The notes under the pieces were generated by a model that searched no databases, was not told the DNA's origin, and saw only the letters and a list, made by a program, of their open reading frames with translations. From an uncultured Roseibium sp. (GTDB taxonomy: Bacteria > Pseudomonadota > Alphaproteobacteria > Rhizobiales > Stappiaceae), in contig NZ_CANLVF010000010.1 in the NCBI RefSeq assembly GCF_947494555.1, positions 62,001 to 126,000 of the forward strand: a stretch of DNA of 64,000 nt. The letters run 5' to 3'. Below, piece after piece: positions 26,632 through 35,662 of the stretch. The first letter of the stretch is position 1. Each line of letters starts with the position of its first letter. The position numbers and the translations under genes are program-made.

Positions 26632-27264
26632 ATGATTAAAATTCACGGCCGTATTTCTTCCGCGAACGTCCAGCCTGTGGTCTGGTGTCTTGAAGAACTT
26701 GGCGTTGATTACGAACGCCTCGATGTCGGCGGGCCGTTCGGCGGCAATGATACGCCGGAATTTCTGGCCATGAACCCCCTGGGCCTGGTGCCGGTTCTGG
26801 AAGAGGACGGTCAGGCGCTGCCGGAATCCTCTGCCATCCTGCGCTATCTGATGCGTAAGTACGGCGGCCATCCTACTGATCCGATGGCTGCGGCCCAGAT
26901 CGAGCGCTGGGTCGATATGTCAAAGCAGCATATCTATCAGCCCCTCATTCCGACGATCTTCTGGCAGACCATTCGGACAACGGCAGATGAGCGCGACAAC
27001 AAGGGTGTCGCCAGTGCCGCCGCCACGTTGAAGCAATCCATGAAGGTTTTCGAAGGTCTGATCGAGGGGCCTTATGTCGGTGGGGAAACGCTGAACCTTG
27101 TCGACTATCAGATCGGCGGCCTTCTTTACCGGTACTATGAACTCGATTTCGAACGGGCGGATCTGCCCGGTCTGCGGGCGTATTATGACCGGCTCTGCGA
27201 GCGGCCCGCCTACCGCGACAACGTCATGATCGACTTTATGGGCATGAAAGTCCCGGGCGCTTGA
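26632..27264 (+). CDS. Glutathione S-transferase family protein
   Basis: 210 aa from ATG 26632 (MIKIHGRISSANVQPVVWCL). The N-terminal thioredoxin-like domain has SSANVQPVVW, where Ser/Asn could activate glutathione, then NPLGLVPVLEEDG and ESSAILRYL, the glutathione-binding cis-Pro and Ser. The C-terminal helical domain follows from about residue 85. It lies between two terminators, so it is probably transcribed alone; the promoter would overlap the upstream terminator. Likely cytoplasmic detoxification or a glutathione-dependent catabolic step. Confidence 0.88.
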   Translation: MIKIHGRISSANVQPVVWCLEELGVDYERLDVGGPFGGNDTPEFLAMNPLGLVPVLEEDGQALPESSAILRYLMRKYGGHPTDPMAAAQIERWVDMSKQHIYQPLIPTIFWQTIRTTADERDNKGVASAAATLKQSMKVFEGLIEGPYVGGETLNLVDYQIGGLLYRYYELDFERADLPGLRAYYDRLCERPAYRDNVMIDFMGMKVPGA

Positions 27265-27276
27265 TACCCGAAGCTG

Positions 27277-27298
27277 TGCGGGGCCAACCGGCCCCGCA
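27277..27298. terminator. Hairpin terminator between convergent GST and hydrolase genes
   Basis: TGCGGGGCC (27277-27285) pairs perfectly with GGCCCCGCA (27290-27298) over a 4-nt loop, followed by TTGTCTT. Its position between convergent genes suggests it can serve both directions, although the T-rich tail favours the plus strand. Confidence 0.75.
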
Positions 27299-27343
27299 TT
27301 GTCTTACTTCAAAAACGCCTCCGGTTTGGAGGGGTGCGCGGGC

Positions 27344-28141
27344 CTAGATGTCTGTCGTCAGGAAGTCCAGCACCGCCTTGTTGAAAGCCTCCGGGGCGTT
27401 GATGTTTGCAACATGTGCCGCCCCCGGAATTTCGATGAAACGTCCACCCGGTGTTGCATCCGCCATCGCCTGCATGACCTCGGGGGAAGCGCCCTTGTCA
27501 TGGCTGCCGCCGACATAAAGGACGGGAATGCCGATATTGGAAAGGTGCCGGAAATAATCGAGCCCCTGCAGCGCCCGGCAGTTGGCAATATAGCCGGCCG
27601 GCTCGTGCGAGAGGATCATCCGGCGGACCTTGTCGGCGCTCTCCGGGTTGGCGTCGAGCCAGTCGGGTGTGAACCAGGTTGCCATCGTTCCCTCGACAAT
27701 CCCCGCCATCCCATCCGCCTCTACCTTGCCGATCCGCTCGTCCCACATGGCCTTGAACGGCGGCGGTGCGTCGGAGCGTCCGTCTGCGCAAACGACACGT
27801 TCGATCCGGTCGGGGTGGGAAAGGGCCATGCCGAGGCCGGTCATGCCGCCCTTTGAAAGGCCCATGAAGCGCGCGGTTTCAATACCGTGCGCATCCATCA
27901 GACGGACGACGTCGTCGACGAGGTGCTGAAACGAATACGGCCCCTTTGGAACATCTGATTTGCCGTGTCCCCGGGTATCGTATCTGAGGACCTGAAAGTT
28001 CTCGGTGAGCGCCGGGATCTGCGGCTCCCACATTTCAGCGCTTGCACCGAGCGAATTCGACAGGATCAGCCAGGGAGCGCCGGCAGGCCCATCGACATAT
28101 GTCTGGAGACAATGGGTGCCGAGATCAACGCGGCTCGTCAT
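27344..28141 (-). CDS. Alpha/beta hydrolase, 3-oxoadipate enol-lactonase-like
   Basis: 265 aa. The fold markers are LSNSLGASAEMW (oxyanion region), RYDTRGHGKS, the nucleophile elbow GLSKGGMTG and the C-terminal His in GAAHVANINAPEAFN. This pattern is close to PcaD, which hydrolyses 3-oxoadipate enol-lactone, but no other beta-ketoadipate gene is nearby. Its ATG overlaps the stop of the luciferase-like monooxygenase gene (ATGA), so the two act in one pathway; a role on a lactone or ester made by that monooxygenase is plausible. Confidence 0.85.
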   Translation of the reverse strand: MTSRVDLGTHCLQTYVDGPAGAPWLILSNSLGASAEMWEPQIPALTENFQVLRYDTRGHGKSDVPKGPYSFQHLVDDVVRLMDAHGIETARFMGLSKGGMTGLGMALSHPDRIERVVCADGRSDAPPPFKAMWDERIGKVEADGMAGIVEGTMATWFTPDWLDANPESADKVRRMILSHEPAGYIANCRALQGLDYFRHLSNIGIPVLYVGGSHDKGASPEVMQAMADATPGGRFIEIPGAAHVANINAPEAFNKAVLDFLTTDI

Positions 28142-29244
28142 TGCGCAGCCTGTTTTTCAGATGCAATTGCCGCGTTGAACGCGGGTTTGACCTTCTCCGC
28201 CAGCAGGATCATCGAACGCTTGCCAAGCTCGGGATCGACCCAGTCCTTGCCTGCGTAGAGCAGGGTTCCGAAATCACCAACGGTTTCGCGATAGGCAAGC
28301 AGATCCTCCGTCACTTTGTCCGGCGTTCCCCAGGTGACAAGTTTATCCAGGACACCTTCGAGAGTGACCTCGTCATCCGGCTGGTCGCGATGCGTCTTGA
28401 ACAGGGCGAGTCGATTGTTCTTGCGCATCTTGGTGAGGATCTGATTGTAGTAGAAGCGGTAGGGGCTATCCGGTCCAAGCGCATATTCCCGGGCGGTGTC
28501 CAAGTCGTCGGCGACAAATACGGATCGGGCAACGCGCCAGTTCTCCGTCAGTGCGGGCCGGCCGACACGCTCACAGCCCTCGACATATTTTGGCCAATGG
28601 CTGGCGACCCACTGGGGCATCAGGAAGTTTGCGCTGATCGGTTCCCAGCCGCGTGCGGCAGCTTCCGTAACGCCCTTGGAAAACGGGGCAACGGCAGTCA
28701 CGACAATCGGCGGATGAGGCCGTTGCAGCGGTTTCGGCATGATGCCCTGGCCGATTTCGGCCATGCTCGTCCGCTCCGTCGTAACTTTCCAGTAGTCCCC
28801 TTCAATATTGTAGGGTGGCTCGCTGTCCCAGATCTTCAAGACGGTGTTGATGCCTTCCAGGAACATCGCATTGCGATCTGCGTCAAGATTGCCGAAGACC
28901 TCGGCATCGGACAAAAGGCCCCCAGGGGAAATTCCGAAATTGAAGCGACCGTCAAGCATGTGGTCGAGCATCGCAATCTGGGCGGCGACCGCGGCCGGAT
29001 GCGCGTTCGGCATGTTGACCGTGCCAGTGCCGAGCCGCATGGATTTGACCGCCGAAGCGAGTGAAGCGATGAACATGGCACATGAGGTGATGTTCTCCGC
29101 CTGGTCCGTTACATGCTCGCCGCAATAGGCCTCGGTGAACCCCAATTCGTCCGCGAGCAGGAATGCTTCACGGTCTTCCTGAAGGGTCAGCCGCCAATCC
29201 TTGTCCAGCGGGTGGATCGGCATTGTGAAAAAACCGAGTTCCAT
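28138..29244 (-). CDS. Luciferase-like FMN-dependent monooxygenase (LLM class)
   Basis: 368 aa from ATG 29244 (MELGFFTMPIHPLDKDWRLT) with GAGGAG upstream; a start 7 codons earlier lacks support. Family features: TM-barrel elements EDREAFLLADELGFTEAYCG, GEHVTDQAENITS, RLGTGTVNMPNAHP and ISPGGLLSDAEVFG. This subgroup resembles limonene-1,2-monooxygenase-type and other two-component oxygenases that use reduced flavin from a separate reductase. A flavin reductase gene lies 1.1 kb away across the LysR gene. The substrate is unknown. Confidence 0.9.
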   Translation of the reverse strand: MELGFFTMPIHPLDKDWRLTLQEDREAFLLADELGFTEAYCGEHVTDQAENITSCAMFIASLASAVKSMRLGTGTVNMPNAHPAAVAAQIAMLDHMLDGRFNFGISPGGLLSDAEVFGNLDADRNAMFLEGINTVLKIWDSEPPYNIEGDYWKVTTERTSMAEIGQGIMPKPLQRPHPPIVVTAVAPFSKGVTEAAARGWEPISANFLMPQWVASHWPKYVEGCERVGRPALTENWRVARSVFVADDLDTAREYALGPDSPYRFYYNQILTKMRKNNRLALFKTHRDQPDDEVTLEGVLDKLVTWGTPDKVTEDLLAYRETVGDFGTLLYAGKDWVDPELGKRSMILLAEKVKPAFNAAIASEKQAAQ

Positions 29245-29360
29245 GTGCCAGCTCCTCTCAAGCATGTGTCATTGATCTCCATCAAAGAGTATGTCGGGGC
29301 TGGTGTTTGGGAAAATTATAAGTACTAAATTGTGCTATCAAGAATTCTAATGAGGCTCTG

Positions 29361-30263
29361 ATGATCTCGCTCCGCCAGATGCGTTCCGTGGTTGCTGTCG
29401 CGGAAGAGGGCTCCTTCACACGCGCGGCTGTACGCGAAAACGCAACGCAATCGGGCATCTCACAGCACGTTGCTACTGTGGAGGAAAGTCTCGGCATCAG
29501 GCTGTTTGAACGCACAAGCGAGGGCGTCCTGCTCACACCCGCAGGTGACCGGTACTACAAGAAGATCCTTGATGTTCTGCGTGGTTCCGAAGAGGCGATC
29601 ATCGATGCGCAAAGCAGCCGGGAGACCCTTTCAGGACCTGTACGGGCAGGGATCATGCCGGTCCTCGCTCGTGCCGCTCTTGCTCCGGCCCTTGAAAGGA
29701 TGGCGTGCCAGCACAGCGATGTCTCAATCCACATCATGGAGGGCTATAGCGGTGCGCTGACAGACAGTGTCAAGGCCGAAGAACTTGACTTTGCGGTGGT
29801 CCCGGCCTTTGGCGGCGCCGTCGGTCTGAATGTGAGCCACCTGGCGCGAGACCGGGAAATGCTCGTCGGTGGTGCACAGAGCGGCCTGGTGCACGGCAAA
29901 CCGGTGCGTCTTGCGGAGTTGCCACCGCTGAAGCTGGTAACGCCTTCGCGTAACAATATCCGAAAAGCGCGGATCGAAGACTACCTTACGACCCATTCCG
30001 TCTGCGTGGACCGGGTTATGGAAATGGATGCCATGTTCGGCACGCTCGACTTTGTTGCCCGGACCGACTGGGTAACCATCCTGCCAGGTGTAATCTGCGC
30101 ACCGGACCTGGACGGCACGGTTCGCCGGATCGCGCCGATTGACCAGCCGCCACTCTATCTGGATCTGGTGCAGATCGAGCCTGCCCGGCGTCCGTTGTCT
30201 CTTCAGGCACGTGTGTTCCTGGAGGAGCTTAAAAAGGAAGTCGAAGAGCTTGTCGCCACATAA
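29361..30263 (+). CDS. LysR-type transcriptional regulator
   Basis: 300 aa. The N-terminal winged helix is clear (LRQMRSVVAVAEEGSFTRAA, QSGISQHVATVEESLG, LFERTSEGVLLTPAG) and is followed by the effector domain. It is divergent from the monooxygenase-hydrolase pair with 116 bp between starts, the usual layout for LysR control of the neighbour. Its C-terminal half is strikingly like that of the LysR at 55487 (EMDAMFGTLDFVAR versus ELDAMFGTIDLVAR), so the two are paralogues. Confidence 0.93.
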   Translation: MISLRQMRSVVAVAEEGSFTRAAVRENATQSGISQHVATVEESLGIRLFERTSEGVLLTPAGDRYYKKILDVLRGSEEAIIDAQSSRETLSGPVRAGIMPVLARAALAPALERMACQHSDVSIHIMEGYSGALTDSVKAEELDFAVVPAFGGAVGLNVSHLARDREMLVGGAQSGLVHGKPVRLAELPPLKLVTPSRNNIRKARIEDYLTTHSVCVDRVMEMDAMFGTLDFVARTDWVTILPGVICAPDLDGTVRRIAPIDQPPLYLDLVQIEPARRPLSLQARVFLEELKKEVEELVAT

Positions 30264-30275
30264 GACCAGCCCTCG

Positions 30276-30321
30276 ATTGTCATCCCGGTTTACCGCGTTT
30301 GCGGCAAACCGGGATGACAAA
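30276..30321. terminator. Long hairpin between convergent LysR and flavin reductase genes
   Basis: TTGTCATCCCGGTTTACCGC (30277-30296) pairs with GCGGCAAACCGGGATGACAA (30301-30320) with one mismatch, around a GTTT loop. It sits just after the LysR stop in a convergent gap. It could act as a bidirectional terminator, but the arm length and regularity also suit a dispersed palindromic repeat. There is no long T-run. Confidence 0.6.
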
Positions 30322-30377
30322 TGTGGAGCAAGTGATCTGGGATGGCGACGCTGAAGACTGCGCCGGCCAAGACCAAA

Positions 30378-30884
30378 TCACCCGACCGCAAAGGCCCCGA
30401 GCTGTCCCTTGCCGAAAGCGAGAGGCGTTTTGTCGCTGTTCATGTGCGCCAGCACACGGCCTATGAATATCTCATGGTCGCCACCTTCGTGAACGGCTTG
30501 GGTTTCGCATTCGAGCGTGGCCGCGCAGTCCTTAAGGCAAGGTACACCGTGAACGCCTTCGACCCATTCCAGGCCGGAAAACCGATCGCGTTCGGTGCTT
30601 GCAAAAAGCCGGCACAGGTCTGCCTGCTCGTGCGACAGGATGTTTATGGCGAAGCCGGGATGCGCCTTGTATTCTGCAAGGCTGCCCGCCTTGCGGGCGA
30701 GGCTCCAAAGGACGAGGGGCGGGTCCATCGATACGGAATTGAACGAACTGATCGTGACACCGATGGGCTCATCTGTCCTCGAGCGGGTGGTCGCAATTGC
30801 AACGCCGGTCGGAAAGCAGGCAAGTGTCTGCCGAAGTGCCTTCGGATCGATAGCAAAGTCTTTGGTACCGGTCATTGCGTTCAT
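30378..30884 (-). CDS. Flavin reductase family protein (FMN reductase component)
   Basis: 168 aa from ATG 30884 (MNAMTGTKDFAIDPK) with GGAGGGG upstream. Features of the flavin-reductase-like FMN-binding fold: CFPTGVAIATT, GVTISSFNSVSMDPPLVLWS, FAINILSHEQADLCRLFAS and the C-terminal HEIFIGRVLAH. Such proteins supply reduced FMN to two-component monooxygenases. It is the last gene of the long minus-strand run that begins at 39393, 99 bp after the SLC13-type carrier, and its likely partner is the LLM oxygenase at 28138-29244. Confidence 0.92.
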   Translation of the reverse strand: MNAMTGTKDFAIDPKALRQTLACFPTGVAIATTRSRTDEPIGVTISSFNSVSMDPPLVLWSLARKAGSLAEYKAHPGFAINILSHEQADLCRLFASTERDRFSGLEWVEGVHGVPCLKDCAATLECETQAVHEGGDHEIFIGRVLAHMNSDKTPLAFGKGQLGAFAVG

Positions 30885-30983
30885 TGAACCCCTCCATCGC
30901 TTGTCTCCGAAGATAGTGAGGTGCGACATTATGGCAAATTATTAGAGCTGATCACAGCAATCAAAATTTTTGATGCGAGGCGT

Positions 30984-32375
30984 TCATCCTGCGGACGGCA
31001 ACAAACCCGTGAATTGCCACCAGAGTATCGTCAGCGGCAATCCGAATAGGACTACTGCAGCAAACAGAAAGAGACAGATCCGCGTCAAAAGACCCGTCGA
31101 AATCTCCGCAAGAGACATTGCGATAATCAGCGGTGGCGCCTGATAGGGCAGAAGCGGACTTGCGATGCCGATCATTTGCGTCATGGCAACTGTTTCTAGC
31201 GGCAGGCCCGATGCGGATGCGAGCGGTTCTGCGAGCGGTGCCAGAACCAACGGCGCGGCCGGAGCGGTGGTCAGGTGGGAGATCAAGACGGAAAAACCGA
31301 AAATGGCGTAGACATTCCAAAAGATCTCACCCGGGACAAGGGACATACGCTCAATAAGGGAGTTGGCCAAGGTCACGTCCAGGCCGACGTGACGCGCCAG
31401 GGCGCTTACGCAGAAGATTGCGCTGAACAACAACGCCGGTGTCAGGTCGACCTTTTCTTTCATCGTCGCGGCGGGAAGAAGCCCGGACTTCGGCCAGAGC
31501 GCAATTGTGGCAACGGCGAGTGCGATCCAGGCCGGTTGAATGCCGTGCACGAAGTCTGTGGCCCAGAGCGCAATGGCGCATAGAAGAAGGACAAGCAACC
31601 GTGTTTGCCGTCCAGTCAGACCCTCAGCGGATTGTGTGCCGGCGCGGCGTCGATCAACCGGTTCGGTGTTTAACAGGCAAAGAACGAGCAGAAGCACCGC
31701 GAAACGCACCAGATTGACGGGGAACTGGGCGAGTAAGTACCCGGAATATGTGGCTTTCAGGCTGTAGAGACTTTCCAGAGCACCGAATTGGACGATGGTT
31801 GGAAGATTGGCAGTGTATATGGCGTATGTGGGCAGCAGGGTTCCGGCCGCGGCGGTTGCGCACAGACCCATGGATCCGCGGCTCCCTGGCTTGAGCCCGA
31901 GGGAGTCTGCCAGCGCAACGGCGACAGGTATCAGGATCAGGACGCGGGGAATTGTTGAGGGAATGAGAATGCCAAGTAAAAACCCGGCCGAAGCGACCAC
32001 CAGAACCGCTTTTGAATAGGACGCGCCGGAGAGGGCGAGCATCCGGTTCGAGATCTGCGTTCCAAGTCCGGTCGCGGTCACCGCTACTCCCAGTATGATG
32101 CCGCCGACCAAAAGCCAGAAGCCCCCGGAGGCAAGACCGGAAAATACTACGCCAGGCGGTGCAATCGAGACGGAAAGACTGATCAGGAAGACCAGAAACG
32201 CCGCAACGATATCGGGGAAAACCCGGGTTGCGAAGAGTGCTATGGAGAACACACCAACGCCGGTTGCGAACAAGAGCTCGCTCCGTGGATGTTCGGCACC
32301 TGCGCCAAGTGTAAAGAGGACCGACGCGGCAAGCGCCGCGGCGATCAAAGTTGCTCCGGGCAAGGTCAGTTTCAT
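30984..32375 (-). CDS. SLC13/DASS family anion (dicarboxylate) transporter
   Basis: 463 aa integral membrane protein with about 11 hydrophobic segments. DASS/CitT-type features include GGFWLLVGGIILGVAVTATG, an STIPRVLILIPVAVALAD re-entrant-type region and a C-terminal GIASPLLPYQAPPLIIAMS. The family imports C4-C6 carboxylates or sulfate with sodium. It starts 8 bp after the oxidoreductase gene, in the same run as a complete TRAP transporter, so the unit has two unrelated carriers, perhaps for substrate and product. Confidence 0.85.
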   Translation of the reverse strand: MKLTLPGATLIAAALAASVLFTLGAGAEHPRSELLFATGVGVFSIALFATRVFPDIVAAFLVFLISLSVSIAPPGVVFSGLASGGFWLLVGGIILGVAVTATGLGTQISNRMLALSGASYSKAVLVVASAGFLLGILIPSTIPRVLILIPVAVALADSLGLKPGSRGSMGLCATAAAGTLLPTYAIYTANLPTIVQFGALESLYSLKATYSGYLLAQFPVNLVRFAVLLLVLCLLNTEPVDRRRAGTQSAEGLTGRQTRLLVLLLCAIALWATDFVHGIQPAWIALAVATIALWPKSGLLPAATMKEKVDLTPALLFSAIFCVSALARHVGLDVTLANSLIERMSLVPGEIFWNVYAIFGFSVLISHLTTAPAAPLVLAPLAEPLASASGLPLETVAMTQMIGIASPLLPYQAPPLIIAMSLAEISTGLLTRICLFLFAAVVLFGLPLTILWWQFTGLLPSAG

Positions 32376-32383
32376 GCCCGGCC

Positions 32384-33358
32384 TTACGGCAACAGGATCG
32401 AAGACCCGGTCGTTGAGCCGGATTCAAGGGCCCTGTGCGCTTCCGCGACATCTGCAAGCGCCCATTTCTGATTGACGTTGACCGACAGGTTCCCAGCCAG
32501 GATCATCTCAAACACACGGTTTGCCGAGTGCTCGAGATCCTCTCGAGGGCCAACGTAGTTTGCCAGTGTCGGGCGGGTGAAATAGAGCGATCCGGCCTTT
32601 TGCAGAAGGCTTGGCGGCACAGGAGGCGCTTCGCCTGTTGTCGCGCCGAACGAGACGAACATGCCGTAAGTGGCGAGCGAACTGATTGAAATGTCGAAAG
32701 TCGCCTTGCCGATGCTGTCAAAGACGACAGGGACGCCCTTGCCACCGGTCAGTTCCTTGACGCGTTCAGCAATATCTTCCGACGTCCGGTCGATCGCTTC
32801 CGCGTAACCGAGCGACTTGATCATGGCGCAGCTTTGCGCACCGGACGTAACGCCGATCATCCGTGCGCCCAGCTGCTTGCCCCACTGACCGGCGAGTTGG
32901 CCGACACCGCCCGAAGCTGCAAAGAAAAGAACGTCCATGCCCGGCTGGACCTTGAAGCAGCGCTCCAGAAGATATTCGGCCGTCATGCCCTTCATCAGAA
33001 CCGCGGCGGCGGTTTCGTCCGAAATGCCATCGGGGATCTTGAGAACACGGGCCGCCGGTGCATTGCGCACCGTCGCGTAGGCGCCCAGAACGCCGCCATA
33101 AACGACCCTGTCACCGATCGCGAAGCCTTCGACATCCGGACCGACCGCAGTGACTTTCCCGGCCGCTTCCAATCCCAGCGGGCTGGGGATGGCGAGCGGG
33201 TAGTGACCCGAGCGCTGGTAGATGTCCATGTAATTGAGTCCGATCGCGGTCTGCTCGATCTGGAGCTCACCTTTCCCGGGTGGCGGAACATCGAACTGTT
33301 CCAGCTGCATGACTTCGGGCGCTCCCTGCCCGGTCATCATGATACGTTGCGCCTGCAT
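32384..33358 (-). CDS. Zinc-independent NADPH:quinone oxidoreductase (QOR/MDR family)
   Basis: 324 aa. The GroES-like N-terminus has IGLNYMDIYQRSGHYPL and PLGLEAAGKV, and the Rossmann part has AASGGVGQLAGQWGKQLGAR. The catalytic-zinc Cys/His ligands of alcohol dehydrogenases are absent, as expected for quinone oxidoreductases. It probably reduces a quinone or enone in the cytoplasm. It lies 24 bp after the DUF1330 gene and 8 bp before the SLC13-type carrier. Confidence 0.92.
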   Translation of the reverse strand: MQAQRIMMTGQGAPEVMQLEQFDVPPPGKGELQIEQTAIGLNYMDIYQRSGHYPLAIPSPLGLEAAGKVTAVGPDVEGFAIGDRVVYGGVLGAYATVRNAPAARVLKIPDGISDETAAAVLMKGMTAEYLLERCFKVQPGMDVLFFAASGGVGQLAGQWGKQLGARMIGVTSGAQSCAMIKSLGYAEAIDRTSEDIAERVKELTGGKGVPVVFDSIGKATFDISISSLATYGMFVSFGATTGEAPPVPPSLLQKAGSLYFTRPTLANYVGPREDLEHSANRVFEMILAGNLSVNVNQKWALADVAEAHRALESGSTTGSSILLP

Positions 33359-33382
33359 GCGCGGTCTCCTTCTCTTCCAAAA

Positions 33383-33691
33383 CTACCGTGCGGTCGCGTC
33401 ACCGGATTCGACGACAACGGTCTGAACCTCACCGGCACCATTTGCCCTGCGAAAGGCCGCTGCCTTTTGGTACTCTTCCGACTTGAAGCATCTTACGCCC
33501 GCTTCAAGCGACGGGAACTCGATCACCACGAAACGATGGAAGTGCTCCGGACCTTCCATGATTTCGTGATCGCCTCCTCTTGCGAGCACTTTCCCGCCAT
33601 GCTTGCTGATGATGTCGGGGACCAGATCGGTGTATTTCTTGTATTCGACCGGATCATTGATCCTGGCGCGTGCCATCCAGTATGCAGGCAT
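33383..33691 (-). CDS. DUF1330 family protein
   Basis: 102 aa small dimeric alpha+beta barrel-type protein. The family signature is visible: MPAYWMARARINDPVEYKKY, VLARGGDHEIMEG, RFVVIEFPSLEAG and FKSEEYQKA. Function of the family is not established; the fold is shared with small oxygenases and isomerases of aromatic pathways. It is between dctM-type and quinone reductase genes with gaps of 16 and 24 bp. Confidence 0.9.
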   Translation of the reverse strand: MPAYWMARARINDPVEYKKYTDLVPDIISKHGGKVLARGGDHEIMEGPEHFHRFVVIEFPSLEAGVRCFKSEEYQKAAAFRRANGAGEVQTVVVESGDATAR

Positions 33692-33707
33692 GATTTCCTC
33701 CGGGAAG

Positions 33708-35045
33708 TTACATCAGGGTCTCGGGTAGCCAGTTGGCGATCTGGGGAAAAACGATCAGCAATACAGCTGCAAACAGCATGATGCCCCAATAGGGGATCGA
33801 ACTCAGAAAGATCTCCTGGACACCTACCTTGGGGTCCTCGATAGCTGCCTTGACCGTGTAAACCAGCAGTCCGAAGGGCGGTGTCAGGAGACCGGCTTCA
33901 ATTGCCAGAATGCCGACGATGGCAAAGCTCAAACGATCAAAGCCGAAGGCAACCGCGATGGGTTCGACGATGGGGACAGTCAGGAGCATGATCGAGATAC
34001 TGTCGATGACCATACCGAGGATGAACCAGATCAGCAGAATGACGCCCAGAACCTGCCACGCCTGCAGGCCGGAGGCGATGAAGTATTCCCGAATGGCGGT
34101 TGTTACACCTGTCATTGCAAGGGTCCGGGAATAGAGCGCCGCGCAAAACAGCAGGATCAGAATGGGTGCGGCGGTCTTGCCGACCGCGTAGACCGCCTGC
34201 ATGAATTGCTGCCAGGTCAGTCCCTTGGTCATGGCGAAGAGTAGGGCAAGTGCGGCGCCCGCGCCGGCGCCTTCGGTCGGTGTGAAGATGCCGAACCAGA
34301 TGCCGCCGAGCACGGCCAGAATGATCCCGAAGACGCCGATCATGCTGGACAGGAACTGGCCGAAACTCATGTCAACCCGGTCGGCAGCCGCTTCGCGCTG
34401 CTGTGCCCCGGGACGGTTCTCGCCGACGACCTCCGGATTCATAATCGCGGTGACAATGATGTAGCCAAGGAACAGGCTCGCCAGAAGGATGCCGGGCAGC
34501 ACACCTGCAAGGAAAAGCCGGCCTATGGATTGCTCGGTCAGAATGCCCCAAACGATCATGAGCACCGATGGCGGGATGAGCATTCCAAGGCAGCTCGATC
34601 CGGCAATTGCACCAAGTGCAAATCCGCGCCTGTAGTTGAACGCCTTCATTTCCGGATAGGCAATCCGTGAGAATGCGGCGGCGGAAGCGATCGAGACGCC
34701 GGTTACAAACGAGAATATGGTATTGCCCAGCACAGTCGCGATCGCCAAGCGACCAGGCAGTCTCTTGATGCCCCGGTTGATGCCGTTATAGACATCGGTG
34801 ATGGCACCTGACCGGCCGATGAATTCGCCCATCAGCATGAAAAGCGGGATCACGGCAAAGGTGAAATCACGGAGCGCTTCAGCCGCGGTCGAGGCGACAG
34901 TAGCTTCGACAATCCGCATCTTGCCCGTCACCAGGTAGATGCCGAGTGCACTGGAAACGCCGAGCGCAACCGCGACGTGGACACCCAGCAGAACCAGTCC
35001 GAGAAGGCCGCCGATTATGATGAGCGCAGTGCCGAAATCAAACAA
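33708..35045 (-). CDS. TRAP transporter large permease (DctM type)
   Basis: 445 aa with about 12 membrane helices. Typical DctM segments are GSSCLGMLIPPSVLMIVWG, IWFGIFTPTEGAGAGAALAL, MVIDSISIMLLTVPI and AGLLTPPFGLLVYTV. It is the sodium-driven transport subunit of the tripartite system with the DctQ-type protein (12 bp upstream) and the DctP-type receptor. Confidence 0.96.
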   Translation of the reverse strand: MFDFGTALIIIGGLLGLVLLGVHVAVALGVSSALGIYLVTGKMRIVEATVASTAAEALRDFTFAVIPLFMLMGEFIGRSGAITDVYNGINRGIKRLPGRLAIATVLGNTIFSFVTGVSIASAAAFSRIAYPEMKAFNYRRGFALGAIAGSSCLGMLIPPSVLMIVWGILTEQSIGRLFLAGVLPGILLASLFLGYIIVTAIMNPEVVGENRPGAQQREAAADRVDMSFGQFLSSMIGVFGIILAVLGGIWFGIFTPTEGAGAGAALALLFAMTKGLTWQQFMQAVYAVGKTAAPILILLFCAALYSRTLAMTGVTTAIREYFIASGLQAWQVLGVILLIWFILGMVIDSISIMLLTVPIVEPIAVAFGFDRLSFAIVGILAIEAGLLTPPFGLLVYTVKAAIEDPKVGVQEIFLSSIPYWGIMLFAAVLLIVFPQIANWLPETLM

Positions 35046-35057
35046 GGCAGAGGCCCC

Positions 35058-35558
35058 TTATCGAAACTTCAGCCGGTCGGACAAGCCAAAGGCTTCGATG
35101 ACGGCCAAGAGGAGATAATTGAAAGCGGCAAGGCCGCTACCGAAGATGATCGTGAAGCGGGCGGGCCAGACCGGGACGCGCAACGCGCCTTCGCCATCAA
35201 ACTCACCGTTGGCGAATGACCTGAGTGCGGGCGTGATGCCGGCTTTCATCAAAAACAGGAAAAATGCGGCGCCCAGCAACAAGCCGAGGACAACGAGGGC
35301 TTTGCGAACGGACGGATTGAGCGCGGAAATCAGAAAGTCTGCCTGAAGCATCGATCCGGAGCGGACGGCAAAGCCCAGTTGCAGGAACACGATCATGACC
35401 ACCGAGTTGGCCACGATCTCCTTGGTGCCCTGTAACGGCATGTTGAGCGCGCGGAAAACAATGTCTGCCAGAATAAAGAAACAGAGAATGAATGCCCAGG
35501 CAGCGGCCAGGATCATCAGTAGTTTCGTGAGTTGGTCGGTCGCCCGGATCAGGAACAT
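35058..35558 (-). CDS. TRAP transporter small permease (DctQ type)
   Basis: 166 aa with four membrane helices. DctQ features: a first helix followed by ILADIVFRALNMPLQGTKEI and VVMIVFLQLGFAVRSGSML, and a last helix near LAAFNYLLLAVIEAFG. It pairs with the DctM subunit. The start has no clear ribosome site; translation may depend on the stem-loop-rich leader after the receptor gene. Confidence 0.93.
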   Translation of the reverse strand: MFLIRATDQLTKLLMILAAAWAFILCFFILADIVFRALNMPLQGTKEIVANSVVMIVFLQLGFAVRSGSMLQADFLISALNPSVRKALVVLGLLLGAAFFLFLMKAGITPALRSFANGEFDGEGALRVPVWPARFTIIFGSGLAAFNYLLLAVIEAFGLSDRLKFR

Positions 35559-35619
35559 GTTTGTTCAGCCGTTAGCATGGAGGTCCGCGCAGACTGCAAA
35601 GGCCGGCGGAGGGGAAAGG

Positions 35620-35646
35620 GATGCCGCGGGCGTAAGCCGCGGCATC
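35620..35646 (-). terminator. GC-rich hairpin after the TRAP receptor gene
   Basis: GATGCCGCGG (35620-35629) pairs perfectly with CCGCGGCATC (35637-35646) over a 7-nt loop, 17 bp past the receptor stop. There is no T-run, so it is more likely an mRNA 3'-protecting stem than a full terminator. Confidence 0.65.
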
Positions 35647-35662
35647 AGTTGGCTGCATTGCG

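Noticed and set aside
29245..29360. LysR operator in the divergent gap with the monooxygenase
   Set aside because: The region is AT-rich and contains AGTACT, but no convincing T-N11-A dyad could be defined by eye.
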